Below are positions 37,450 through 45,716 of a DNA stretch of 64,000 bases, piece after piece. The notes beneath the pieces were generated by a model. That model worked only from the letters and a program-made list of their open reading frames with translations, did not search any database and was not told the origin of the DNA. The stretch is from Halovibrio variabilis (GTDB taxonomy: Bacteria > Pseudomonadota > Gammaproteobacteria > Pseudomonadales > Halomonadaceae): assembly GCF_007991175.1 (NCBI RefSeq), contig NZ_BJXV01000003.1, positions 83,578 through 147,577 of the forward strand, written 5' to 3'. The stretch's first letter is position 1; every line of letters begins with the position of its first letter. The position numbers and the translations under genes are program-made.

Positions 37450-38126
37450 GTAGCGTTCTCCTTGGGGTTGCCATCACGCCCCAAGGCATCGACGCCTTCC
37501 AAATGCAACAGCTGCCGAATCAGCAAGGCGCCTAGCATTGATCCCAGCCATGCAATGCACAAACCAACGGTAATCAGCGCCTGGGCAGACGCCGAGGTGC
37601 CCGCCACGCCAGCCAAGAGCATAAACACCCCGGAGCCAAGAATATTGAAGGCCAGCAAGCGGCGTAGTAAATGACGGTGTAACGCAAAGGCGCCTAGCGC
37701 GCTGGCAGTGATCATAACCCCCGCCAGCAGCAGCGGCTGCTCGTCGGGCGAATACACCATGTCAGTAATCACATAGCGAATCGCCGCGCCGACCATCACA
37801 AACCAAGCCAGCGCCAGTAGCAGGCGCGCGAACGACCGCGACCAAGGCTCGTTAAAGCTGTCGCGCTCTAGAGAGGAAGAAACGCCGGGGAAAAATCGGC
37901 CCAGGGCATAAAAAAAGCACAGCCCGGTGAGCACCGCTCCCAGCAACAGTTCAACGGCGGCTAACCAGGGCGCGCCTAACTGCCACCAGGCCAATGTCAT
38001 GGCGAGGGCAAATGCCACAAAGAAGCAGCAAGCGCGCACTAGGTGGCGATCAAAGAGGCAAGCCAGCGCCGTGACGGTTAAGCCGAGCGCCAGCAATATT
38101 TCTAGAGCATCAAAGGAAGCTATCAT
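37446..38126 (-). CDS. Fused DUF4040 (MbhD/MrpA-C-terminal-like) and NuoK/MrpC-like membrane subunit
   Basis: 226 residues, about six to seven hydrophobic segments. The first half (about 1-80, WQLGAPWLAAVELLLGAVLT) resembles DUF4040/MbhD, the part equivalent to NuoJ that is usually at the end of MrpA. The second half (about 130-210, RRLLAFNILGSGVFMLLAGV and ALITVGLCIAWLGSMLGALL) resembles NuoK/MrpC. These two are normally separate proteins. It is the first gene of the four-gene operon and overlaps the next by 4 bp. Assignment rests on pattern, not on a database search. Confidence 0.65.
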   Translation of the reverse strand: MIASFDALEILLALGLTVTALACLFDRHLVRACCFFVAFALAMTLAWWQLGAPWLAAVELLLGAVLTGLCFFYALGRFFPGVSSSLERDSFNEPWSRSFARLLLALAWFVMVGAAIRYVITDMVYSPDEQPLLLAGVMITASALGAFALHRHLLRRLLAFNILGSGVFMLLAGVAGTSASAQALITVGLCIAWLGSMLGALLIRQLLHLEGVDALGRDGNPKENAT

Positions 38127-38205
38127 TCGTTTTCGCTACGTCCTTGCATCGGGCACGAATAGGGATTTACTGTGCCCGCCTTTCCTCCCCTTGTCGACGC
38201 GGCTT

Positions 38206-38871
38206 TTAGGCTAAGCGAGCGCTCAACCACTTACCAATATCGTTTACCTGCTGAGGACATAGCGCGTGGGCCATGGGGTACTGGCGATAGTTGACCGCGT
38301 AGCCCATGGCTTTTAAGCGATCCGCGCCGCTGCGTCCCAAGCTTTCCGGCACAATCGGGTCAAAGTTGCCGTGCTGCACCTCGATAGGAATCTGCCGGTT
38401 GGCGTCAGCCAGATCGATATTATCGGCGGTGGCAAAGTAGGTCGACATTGCCAACAAACCGCCCAGCGGCGCGGGGAATGTCAGCGCGGCGTGGTAGGCA
38501 ACCGCGCCCCCTTGGGAAAAGCCCGCGACAATGATCCGCTGACTGTCGATGCCTTGATCAATCTGCTCTTGAATCAGGGTATGAATACGCTCGGCGGATT
38601 GCTTGAGCTGGCGCTCATCGACCCGGCGCCCCAAATCCATGGCAAGAATATCGTACCAAGCGGGCATCACCATGCCGCCGTTAATCGTCACGGGCAGACG
38701 CTGCGAATGGGGCATGATAAAACGCACGTGCGAATCTTTGGGCAGCGCTAACGCAGGCACCAGCGGTTCAAAATCGTGCCCGTCAGCACCCAGGCCATGC
38801 AATATAAACACGCAGGCATCGGCGGGTTGACCATCTTTGGGCTCAATAATCAGTTCGCCAGGAGCAGTCAT
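38206..38871 (-). CDS. Carboxylesterase/phospholipase (alpha/beta hydrolase)
   Basis: 221 residues of the acyl-protein thioesterase/carboxylesterase family. The nucleophile elbow is GFSQGGAVAYH, preceded by FILHGLGADGHDFEPLVPAL; the catalytic Asp (GNFDPIVP) and His (PMAHALCPQQ) follow in order. It hydrolyses short-chain esters, possibly lysophospholipids, in the cytoplasm. It lies 79 bp upstream of the complex I-like operon on the same strand and may share its promoter. Confidence 0.92.
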   Translation of the reverse strand: MTAPGELIIEPKDGQPADACVFILHGLGADGHDFEPLVPALALPKDSHVRFIMPHSQRLPVTINGGMVMPAWYDILAMDLGRRVDERQLKQSAERIHTLIQEQIDQGIDSQRIIVAGFSQGGAVAYHAALTFPAPLGGLLAMSTYFATADNIDLADANRQIPIEVQHGNFDPIVPESLGRSGADRLKAMGYAVNYRQYPMAHALCPQQVNDIGKWLSARLA

Positions 38872-38941
38872 GGAATCCAGTTCCTTATCTGAAAAGCGCC
38901 ACCCTAGCGCAATCCTGCGTTAACCGCGAGTGATTGAGCGC

Positions 38942-40711
38942 TTAAAATGGCCACACTAGCGGTATCAACACCAGCGCTATGGCACCGGTTAGCACATTCA
39001 AACCGCACCCCAAGCGCAGAAAATCGCTGACCTTATAGCCACCCGGGCCATACACCATCAGGTTGGTTTGGTAGCCTATCGGGGTTAAAAAGCTGGCTGA
39101 GGCGGCAAACATCACGGCCACTACATAAGGCATTGGGCTCACGCCCAAGCTTTCTGCGGCGCTCATTACCACCGGGAAAACAATCACCGCCGCCGCGTTA
39201 TTAGTCACTAGCTCCGTGAGCAGTGCGACGACAACGTAAGTACCTATGAGTAGCAGCAGCGGATTACCCGCCACTAACGTTAGCAACCCTCCGCCAATGA
39301 CCTCAGCCGCGCCGGAGCTTTGCAGCGCCGCGCCTACGCCAAATGAGGCGGCAATGGTGAGTAACACTTGCGTATCCAAGCCCCGCTTAGCAGCGCCCAC
39401 CGAACAGCAACCGCTGAGCAGCGCCAACGCAGCCCCCAGCATGGCAGCGTTAAGCAGACTGATCACCCCCAATGCGGCAAGCAGCACGGCCCCCAACAGA
39501 ATGCCCCACGCCAGCGGGGCTTTTTCATGCACTGGCCGCGCCGCGCCATTGAGCTCGCTAATCAGCAGAAAGTCCCGCGACTGACGATGGCGCTCGATAA
39601 ACGGCGGCCGCGCTTCAAGTAACAGCACATCAGCAGACTGCAGGCGCACCTGACCAAGGTTGCCTTTAACCCGCTCGCCACCCCGGCAGATCGCCAATAC
39701 CGCCGCGCCGTAAAGCGTTCTAAAGTGGCCATCGCGAATACGCTGGCCAATAAACTGGCACTGGCTAGACACCACTGCCTCGACAAGGCGGCGCTCTTTA
39801 AACGCTTTTTCCAGGCTGGGGGTATCGTCTTGGGAAGGAATCAAACCGCGAATTTGCTGCAACTCCACCGCTGCATCAGACGTGCCGGCGAACACCAGCC
39901 GGTCGCCCCCTTTGAGTTTTTCGCCGGGCCCGACCACGCTGACCACATTGCCTGCACGCTCGATCTCAACCAAAAATAGCGCCTGTAAGTGGCGCAGCCC
40001 AGCCTCTTCAACGCTACGATCGACCAGTACGCCAGCGGGATCAACCTCCATTTCGATGGTGAACTCACGGGGGTTGGCAAACGCATTGGCGACCCCTTCA
40101 TGGGCAGGCAACAGGCGCGGCCCCAACACGATGAGATAAACAAGCCCCAGGATTGCGACGGGAACCCCGACCCAGGCCAAATCCAACAGCCCCATACCCA
40201 GCGCTGGGTAGCGCTCCAGCAGTAGGCCATGAACGACCAAGTTAGTGCTGGTACCAAACAGGGTAATGGTGCCGCCAAGGATAGAGGCGAAACTAAGCGG
40301 CATCAGCAGCCGCTGGGGAGATAAGCGTAGCCGTCGGCTCCAGCTCATCACCGCAGGAATATAGGTGGCCACCACGGGGGTATTATTGACAAACGCGCTG
40401 AGTGCCGCCACCGGCAATAGCAGGCGCACCAGCGCGCCTCTTTCACTACCGGGGCGTCTCAGCACGTAGCGGATAATAAGATCGATACCGCCCGTTTCAC
40501 GAATGCTCGCCACCAGCACGTACATAAACGCCACGGTAAACAGGCCGCTATTGGAGAACCCGCCCAGCGCCTGCTGTGGGTCAATCACGCCCAGCGTCAT
40601 CAGGCCTATCACCGCCCCCAGCAAAATAATATCCGGGCCCAGGCGTGAAAACGCCATCAGCGGGAAAATGGTCAGTACCACGCCCACTGCTATCCAAGCA
40701 TCCAGCGACAT
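38942..40711 (-). CDS. SLC13-type permease with two internal TrkA-C domains
   Basis: 589 residues from the ATG at 40711 (AGGGA about 10 bases upstream); a TTG eight codons earlier is less likely. Two membrane halves flank a soluble middle (about 205-390) with two TrkA-C-like domains (FLVEIERAGNVVSVVGPGEK; GAAVLAICRGGERVKGNLGQ). NNTPVVATYIPAV and TNNAAAVIVFPV are the paired substrate/sodium motifs of the SLC13/CitM superfamily. Homologues move sulfate or dicarboxylates with Na+, possibly gated by the TrkA-C part. Substrate uncertain. Confidence 0.88.
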   Translation of the reverse strand: MSLDAWIAVGVVLTIFPLMAFSRLGPDIILLGAVIGLMTLGVIDPQQALGGFSNSGLFTVAFMYVLVASIRETGGIDLIIRYVLRRPGSERGALVRLLLPVAALSAFVNNTPVVATYIPAVMSWSRRLRLSPQRLLMPLSFASILGGTITLFGTSTNLVVHGLLLERYPALGMGLLDLAWVGVPVAILGLVYLIVLGPRLLPAHEGVANAFANPREFTIEMEVDPAGVLVDRSVEEAGLRHLQALFLVEIERAGNVVSVVGPGEKLKGGDRLVFAGTSDAAVELQQIRGLIPSQDDTPSLEKAFKERRLVEAVVSSQCQFIGQRIRDGHFRTLYGAAVLAICRGGERVKGNLGQVRLQSADVLLLEARPPFIERHRQSRDFLLISELNGAARPVHEKAPLAWGILLGAVLLAALGVISLLNAAMLGAALALLSGCCSVGAAKRGLDTQVLLTIAASFGVGAALQSSGAAEVIGGGLLTLVAGNPLLLLIGTYVVVALLTELVTNNAAAVIVFPVVMSAAESLGVSPMPYVVAVMFAASASFLTPIGYQTNLMVYGPGGYKVSDFLRLGCGLNVLTGAIALVLIPLVWPF

Positions 40712-40859
40712 CACTACTGCATCCCTAATCAACAATCAGGCGCTATTGTGATGCCATTTATATATTCTAAAAAGTTATTTTTAGAAACACTTAAAGATCG
40801 AAAAGGAATATGCGGGTGTGAGGCGAGTATCCAATCCAAGCCTGATCCGTATAAATGCA

Positions 40860-40884
40860 AAAACCCCGCACTTGGCGGGGTTTT
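40860..40884 (-). terminator. Rho-independent terminator downstream of the cold-shock gene
   Basis: A 10-bp perfect stem AAAACCCCGC (40860-40869) and GCGGGGTTTT (40875-40884) with a 5-base loop, followed on the leftward strand by a T run. It lies 87-111 bp after the csp stop and should end that leftward transcript. Confidence 0.85.
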
Positions 40885-40912
40885 GAGTCAATCAACGCTT
40901 AGCGTTGACTGC

Positions 40913-40959
40913 TAACAGCTATTACTAACGACTGTTATTAACAACTGTTACTAACAAAC
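40913..40959. repeat. 13-bp tandem repeat, 3.5 copies, in the csp 3' region
   Basis: TAACAGCTATTAC (40913-40925), TAACGACTGTTAT (40926-40938), TAACAACTGTTAC (40939-40951) and partial TAACAAAC (40952-40959). It lies between the csp stop codon and its terminator, beside a short palindrome TCAACGCT/AGCGTTGA (40892-40908), so it should be in the 3' untranslated RNA. Confidence 0.85.
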
Positions 40960-40970
40960 AAGTAAAAGAA

Positions 40971-41177
40971 TTAACTTTCTACTTTGATGTTAGAAGCCTG
41001 AAGGCCTTTTTTGCCCTGGGTGACGTCGAAGGAAACCTTCTGGCCGTCTTGCAGAGATTTGAAGCCTTCAGCTTGAATTTCAGAGAAATGCGCGAACAGA
41101 TCGTCGCCATTGTCGTCAGGAGAAATAAAGCCGAAACCTTTAGTGTCGTTAAACCACTTAACTGTGCCAGTTGCCAT
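40971..41177 (-). CDS. CspA-family cold-shock protein
   Basis: 68 residues, complete cold-shock domain: [19 protein letters not shown] has RNP1 (GFGFI), [11 protein letters not shown] has RNP2 region. It binds single-stranded RNA/DNA and prevents RNA structure, in cold or in normal growth. The 205-bp upstream spacer is long enough for the structured 5' leader typical of csp genes; a small hairpin CGGGT/ACCCG lies at 41209-41221. GAGGA precedes the ATG. Confidence 0.96.
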   Translation of the reverse strand: MATGTVKWFNDTKGFGFISPDDNGDDLFAHFSEIQAEGFKSLQDGQKVSFDVTQGKKGLQASNIKVES

Positions 41178-41382
41178 GATCGAAATCCTCGATATTGCTA
41201 ATTAAAACCGGGTAATACCCGAATTGCAGTGGGTAAAACAAGAGACTTTCACCAGATTTAACGCTAGAGGCGCTTCTATACTGCTGACAACGTGCGACTT
41301 GCTAACCAACTGGGCATATTTTGCGCTTAACGACCCCTTCACGTCAACACCCCCATAAAACGCCGACTAACAGCGCTTGCGC

Positions 41383-43110
41383 CTAGGCGCTATCCGACGC
41401 CTGACTGCCTTCAGCCAGTATCCAGCTCGCGGCCTTCTCCGCAATCATCAGGGTGGGCGAGTTAGTATTACCACTGGTAATCGTCGGCATCACACTGGCA
41501 TCGGCCACCCGCAGCCCGCTAATGCCGCGCACGCGAAGTCGCGGATCAACCACGGCCATTTCATCGTCTTCGCTACCCATGCGCGCGGTGCCAACAGGGT
41601 GAAAAATCGTCGTGCCGATATCACCAGCCAGCCGCGCCAGCTCGTCGTCGCTCTGGTACTCAAGGCCTGGCTTTACCTCTTCCGGCGTGTACTTCGCAAA
41701 CGCCGGCTGCTCGGCGATGCGCCGTGTCACACGCAGTGAATCTGCCGCCACCTTGCGGTCTTCGGGGGTACTTAAATAATTGGGTGAAATCGCCGGCGCT
41801 TGGCGTGGATCGCTGCTTTTCAGCCGAACCGTGCCTCGGCTGGTGGGGTTCAAATTGCACACGCTGGCGGTAATCGCCGGGTACGGATGCAGCGGCTGGC
41901 CGAAGGCTTCCAGGCTTAGCGGCTGCACGTGGTACTCAATATTGGGGTGCGGCTGGTCGGGCGTACTGCGGGTAAAAGCACCCAACTGCGAAGGCGCCAT
42001 ACTCATCGGCCCCGAGCGTTTAAGCAGGTACTCCATTGCTATTCCCGCTTTACCCCAAAGCGTGCTGGTCATGGCATTGAGGGTTTTGCCATTGGTGATT
42101 TTATACACCGAACGAATCTGCAGATGATCCTGCAGGTTTTCGCCCACGCCGGGCAGGTCGTGGACGACCTCAACGCCGTGTTCGCGCAGCACCTCACCCG
42201 GCCCAACACCGGAAAGTTGCAACAAGTGCGGCGTGCCGATCGCCCCAGTGCACAGCACTACTTCTGCATTGCCTCTCTCCTTGTTCAACACAGCACGCTG
42301 GACTTTCCCCCCGCGCTCTAGCTCCACCCCCGCGCAGCGCGGTGTGCCTGCCTGCTCCTCAAAAAGCAGCCGATTGACCTGGGTGGAGTGCCATAGCGTT
42401 AAGTTGCCGCGTTTTAATGCGGGACGCAAAAACGCCTTGGCGGTATTCCAACGCCAGCCCGAGCGTTGATTGACCTCAAAATAAGCCACACCTTCGTTTG
42501 AGCCACGATTAAAATCGTCGCTTCGCGGTATGCCCGCCTGCACCGCAGCCTCGGCAAAGTCATCCAACACCTGCCACTTGAGGCGCTGCTTTTCGATTCG
42601 CCATTCGCCACCGTGACCGTGAAAATCCCGATGCTTTGCGTCTGCATCGCCACCCTCATCCAAGCGGTAATGGTCTTCGTGTTTGGTGAAGTCGGGCAGG
42701 CAGTTCTCCCAACGCCAGGCGTCGTCGCCGGTCACTTCTGCCCAGTGGTCATAGTCCCGTGCTTGGCCACGCATATAAATCATCCCGTTGATGCTGGAGC
42801 AGCCGCCCAGGGTTTTGCCGCGGGGGTAAATCAGCGAGCGCCCGTTAAGCCCTTTATCAGGCTCGGTGCGAAACAGCCAATCAGTGCGCGGGTTATTAAT
42901 GCAGTAGAGATAGCCCACCGGAATATGGATCCAGTGGTAGTTATCGCGGCCGCCCGCCTCTATTAACAGCACCTTATGATTGGGGTTGGCACTGAGTCGA
43001 TTGGCCAACAGGCACCCAGCGGTGCCTGCCCCTACCACGATATAGTCAAATTCCAAGCGAGCGGGTGACGCTGGCTGTTTTTGTACTTGTTGTGAATGCT
43101 GCTGAATCAT
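41383..43110 (-). CDS. GMC-family FAD oxidoreductase (choline dehydrogenase-like)
   Basis: 575 residues of the glucose-methanol-choline family. N-terminal FAD site DYIVVGAGTAGCLLANRLS, GMC signature 1 region PRGKTLGGCSSINGMIYMRG, signature 2 GAIGTPHLLQLSGVGP, and catalytic histidine region FHPVGTARMG, then NTNSPTLMIAEKAA. It oxidises an alcohol to an aldehyde with FAD. No betaine-aldehyde dehydrogenase or betI lies beside it, so I do not call it betA. GGAG lies 9 bases before the ATG. It lies upstream of the csp gene on the same strand. Confidence 0.92.
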   Translation of the reverse strand: MIQQHSQQVQKQPASPARLEFDYIVVGAGTAGCLLANRLSANPNHKVLLIEAGGRDNYHWIHIPVGYLYCINNPRTDWLFRTEPDKGLNGRSLIYPRGKTLGGCSSINGMIYMRGQARDYDHWAEVTGDDAWRWENCLPDFTKHEDHYRLDEGGDADAKHRDFHGHGGEWRIEKQRLKWQVLDDFAEAAVQAGIPRSDDFNRGSNEGVAYFEVNQRSGWRWNTAKAFLRPALKRGNLTLWHSTQVNRLLFEEQAGTPRCAGVELERGGKVQRAVLNKERGNAEVVLCTGAIGTPHLLQLSGVGPGEVLREHGVEVVHDLPGVGENLQDHLQIRSVYKITNGKTLNAMTSTLWGKAGIAMEYLLKRSGPMSMAPSQLGAFTRSTPDQPHPNIEYHVQPLSLEAFGQPLHPYPAITASVCNLNPTSRGTVRLKSSDPRQAPAISPNYLSTPEDRKVAADSLRVTRRIAEQPAFAKYTPEEVKPGLEYQSDDELARLAGDIGTTIFHPVGTARMGSEDDEMAVVDPRLRVRGISGLRVADASVMPTITSGNTNSPTLMIAEKAASWILAEGSQASDSA

Positions 43111-43293
43111 GTGCTACGTCTCCGCGGTTACTGACGCTGCCGTGGGCACCACAAACTTGCCACACCGGTCCGTCAAAAAGCTGAACCCATCGCCACTGAT
43201 AGACTCATACACCTACCGATAGACTTATTAATGGCTAGGTACCGTTTTAAACCACCAGCGGCCTGCTTGCCATGTTCTCAGGAGATTAGCTTA

Positions 43294-43944
43294 ATGGCAC
43301 ATTTTACCCGTTTCAGCGCCCTACCCCGCGTTAGCCCTTTAACGCTAGGCATCATTGCAACGGCTGCTGGCCTACTGAGTAGCACCCCGCTACAGGCGCA
43401 AACAAACGCCAAGGCAACCTTTGCCGGGGGCTGCTTTTGGTGCATGGAGCCGCCTTACGACAAACAGCCTGGGGTCAGTGCCACCATTGCTGGCTATATC
43501 GGCGGTGAGCTAGAGGACCCGTCCTACGAAGAGATTTCGCAAGGCGGCACAGGCCACGCGGAAGTCGTTCAGGTTGAGTACGATTCAGAGCAAATTAATT
43601 ACCAGCAGTTGCTAGACATCTTCTGGCGCAATATCGACCCTTTCGCGGTAGACCGCCAGTTTTGCGATGTGGGTGACCAATACCGCTCGGCGATCTTCTA
43701 TCACGACGAGCAGCAGCGTGAGCTTGCTGAAGCGTCGAAAGCCGAAATGGAAGCGCGCTTCGACCAGGATATTGCTACCCAGATAGTCCCGGCGACCACC
43801 TTCTGGCCGGCTGAGGAGTACCACCAGAACTATTACCAAAAGAACCCCGTACGCTATAAGTTCTACCGCTTCAGCTGTGGCCGCGATGATCGCCTGGAAG
43901 AAGTGTGGGGCGAAGAAGCCGGTGGACCGACCTTTGAGGAGTAA
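43294..43944 (+). CDS. msrA: Exported peptide methionine-S-sulfoxide reductase
   Basis: 216 residues from the ATG at 43294 with AGGAG 9 bases upstream; the open frame before it is not supported. Residues 1-35 form a signal peptide ending at LQAQT, so the enzyme should be periplasmic. The active site GGCFWC has Cys47 as nucleophile; further family motifs are GYIGGELEDPSYEEIS, GHAEVVQVEYD and FWRNIDPFAVDRQFCDVGDQ. It reduces methionine-S-sulfoxide in proteins after oxidative damage. MsrB is not next to it. Confidence 0.94.
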   Translation: MAHFTRFSALPRVSPLTLGIIATAAGLLSSTPLQAQTNAKATFAGGCFWCMEPPYDKQPGVSATIAGYIGGELEDPSYEEISQGGTGHAEVVQVEYDSEQINYQQLLDIFWRNIDPFAVDRQFCDVGDQYRSAIFYHDEQQRELAEASKAEMEARFDQDIATQIVPATTFWPAEEYHQNYYQKNPVRYKFYRFSCGRDDRLEEVWGEEAGGPTFEE

Positions 43945-44057
43945 CACCCATTTTAGACATTGGTGATGGAACTCTTCGGCTAAGCAATTGCCGGATGATT
44001 GACATTTCCATTATGCAAAGCCGTACTTTTTGTACTAGAGTGCCAGTACGGTTCAAA

Positions 44058-44092
44058 TAGACCGGTCGTCTATACGTCCAGGAACTGGACGT
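44058..44092. promoter_or_regulatory. Pair of inverted repeats before the aldehyde dehydrogenase gene
   Basis: Two adjacent dyads lie 37-71 bp before the ATG: TAGAC-N5-GTCTA (44058-44072) and ACGTCCAG-GAA-CTGGACGT (44074-44092). The second is a perfect 8-bp arm repeat. This arrangement suits an operator for a dimeric regulator; no regulator gene lies next to it. A third, longer-range repeat CCGTACT/AGTACGG spans 44021-44051. Confidence 0.55.
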
Positions 44093-44128
44093 TTTGACCA
44101 ACACGTTGATCTATAGATAGGAGATCTT

Positions 44129-45511
44129 ATGAGCAACAGCATCACGACGATTAATCCCACCGATGGCGAGGCCCTCGAAACCTACGCGTTAATGGATAGC
44201 GCAGAAGCTAAACAGGTAGTAGATGCCTGCTACGAAGCGTTTCTAGACTGGCGCCTTGTATCGCTGGAAAACCGCGCTAAAGCGGTTAAGGCGATTGGCC
44301 AAGCCCTACAGGACCGCAAGGAAGAGCTTGTCGACCTGATGGTTAAGGAGATGGGCAAACTACCGGAGCAAGGCCGTCAGGAAGTTGATCTATGTACGGC
44401 GATCTGTGATTACACCGCCGAACATGGGCCCACCAAGCTAGCCGCTGAAGAGCGCCAGCCCGGTAATGGCGAACGTGGCATTATTAGCTATTCGCCCATG
44501 GGTGTGATCTACGGCATTCAGCCGTGGAACTTCCCTGCTTATCAGGTAGTACGCTACTCAGTCGCCAATATTATGGCGGGTAACGGCGTCCTGCTTAAGC
44601 ACGCTGAAAACGTCACCGGCAGCGGCCTGCTGCTGGAAAAGATCTACCGCGAAGCAGGACTTCCGGAGAACGTTTTCCGCGCGCTGGTCATCTCTCATGA
44701 CGTTTCTGACGAAGTGATCGCTCACTCGGCAGTTCGCGGCGTCACCCTGACCGGCAGCGACGGTGCGGGCCGCAAAGTGGCCGCTAAAGCCGCTGAGAAT
44801 CTGAAAAAGACAGTGCTTGAACTGGGTTCCAACGATGCATACCTAGTGCTCAATGACGCTGACTTAGACGTGGCTGTCGATACCTGCGTAGCAGGCCGTG
44901 TGTATAACGCCGGCCAAACCTGCGTGGCCGCCAAACGCTTTGTAGTGACTGAGAAAAACTACGAGGCGTTCAAAGAGCGCTACGTCGCTCGCATGCAGTC
45001 GTTGCAAGTCGGCGACCCGACCAAGGAAGATAGCGACCTGGGCCCCATGGCGCGCGTTGACCTGCGCGATGGTCTCCATGAGCAAGTGGAAGAGAGCGTG
45101 CGTAAAGGCGCAAAAATCCTCTGCGGCGGCGAAAAACCAGCCGGCAAAGGCGCTTTCTACCCGGTCACCGTGCTGGATAACGTCACCCCCGGTCAGCCCG
45201 CTTACGATGACGAGCTGTTTGGCCCGGTAGCGGCGCTGATTCGTGCCAAGGATGACGAAGACGCCATGCGTATTGCTAACGACAGCCGTTATGGCCTGGG
45301 CGGCGGCATCATTTCTAAGGATGTTAAGCGCGCCACTGAACTAGCCATCAAATATTTTGACACTGGTATGGTCAATATTAATGGCTATGGTATCGCTACC
45401 CCGGAAATGCCCTTTGGCGGCGTTAAAAACTCCGGCTATGGCCGCGAGCACGGCGGTTTTGGCATGCTCGAGTTCGTCAACGTTAAAGCGGTGATTGTGG
45501 TTAAAGAGTAA
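44129..45511 (+). CDS. NAD(P)-dependent succinate-semialdehyde-type aldehyde dehydrogenase
   Basis: 460 residues of the aldehyde dehydrogenase superfamily, near the SSADH branch. The catalytic cysteine is in AGQTCVAAKRFVV, the general-base glutamate in VLELGSNDAYLVL, and GIQPWNFPAYQVVRYS is the cofactor loop. The serine after ELG replaces the more usual glycine. It oxidises succinate semialdehyde or a similar aldehyde to the acid. AGGAG five bases before the ATG sets the start. No GABA transaminase lies nearby. A clear terminator follows. Confidence 0.88.
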   Translation: MSNSITTINPTDGEALETYALMDSAEAKQVVDACYEAFLDWRLVSLENRAKAVKAIGQALQDRKEELVDLMVKEMGKLPEQGRQEVDLCTAICDYTAEHGPTKLAAEERQPGNGERGIISYSPMGVIYGIQPWNFPAYQVVRYSVANIMAGNGVLLKHAENVTGSGLLLEKIYREAGLPENVFRALVISHDVSDEVIAHSAVRGVTLTGSDGAGRKVAAKAAENLKKTVLELGSNDAYLVLNDADLDVAVDTCVAGRVYNAGQTCVAAKRFVVTEKNYEAFKERYVARMQSLQVGDPTKEDSDLGPMARVDLRDGLHEQVEESVRKGAKILCGGEKPAGKGAFYPVTVLDNVTPGQPAYDDELFGPVAALIRAKDDEDAMRIANDSRYGLGGGIISKDVKRATELAIKYFDTGMVNINGYGIATPEMPFGGVKNSGYGREHGGFGMLEFVNVKAVIVVKE

Positions 45512-45560
45512 CCGTGTGGTTGGTGAGTCGTACGTTGTAAATAGCGAGTGATAAAGAATG

Positions 45561-45598
45561 CGCCGTCCTTCTGTTGATCAGATGGGCGGCGTTTTTTT
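45561..45598 (+). terminator. Rho-independent terminator after the aldehyde dehydrogenase gene
   Basis: An 8-bp stem CGCCGTCC (45561-45568) and GGGCGGCG (45584-45591) with one G-T wobble and a 15-base loop, followed by seven T (45592-45598). It lies about 50 bp after the stop codon. Confidence 0.85.
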
Positions 45599-45716
45599 GC
45601 CTATTTCAATTAAATGGTCGCGAGCTAAAGCTACCTACCACGGGTGCCGTTATCTGCCATGCAGAAAAATTCCACACGCAGTGACGAAGCGCCTTTTTCG
45701 TCACGCTTTACTGCGT

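Noticed and set aside
32688..38126. A full Mrp antiporter or NADH dehydrogenase operon
   Set aside because: MrpE, F, G and all hydrophilic complex I subunits are missing; only antiporter-like and J/K-like membrane parts are present.
41383..43110. betA (choline dehydrogenase) assignment
   Set aside because: It is in the GMC family, but no betB, betI or choline carrier is adjacent and many GMC members have other substrates.
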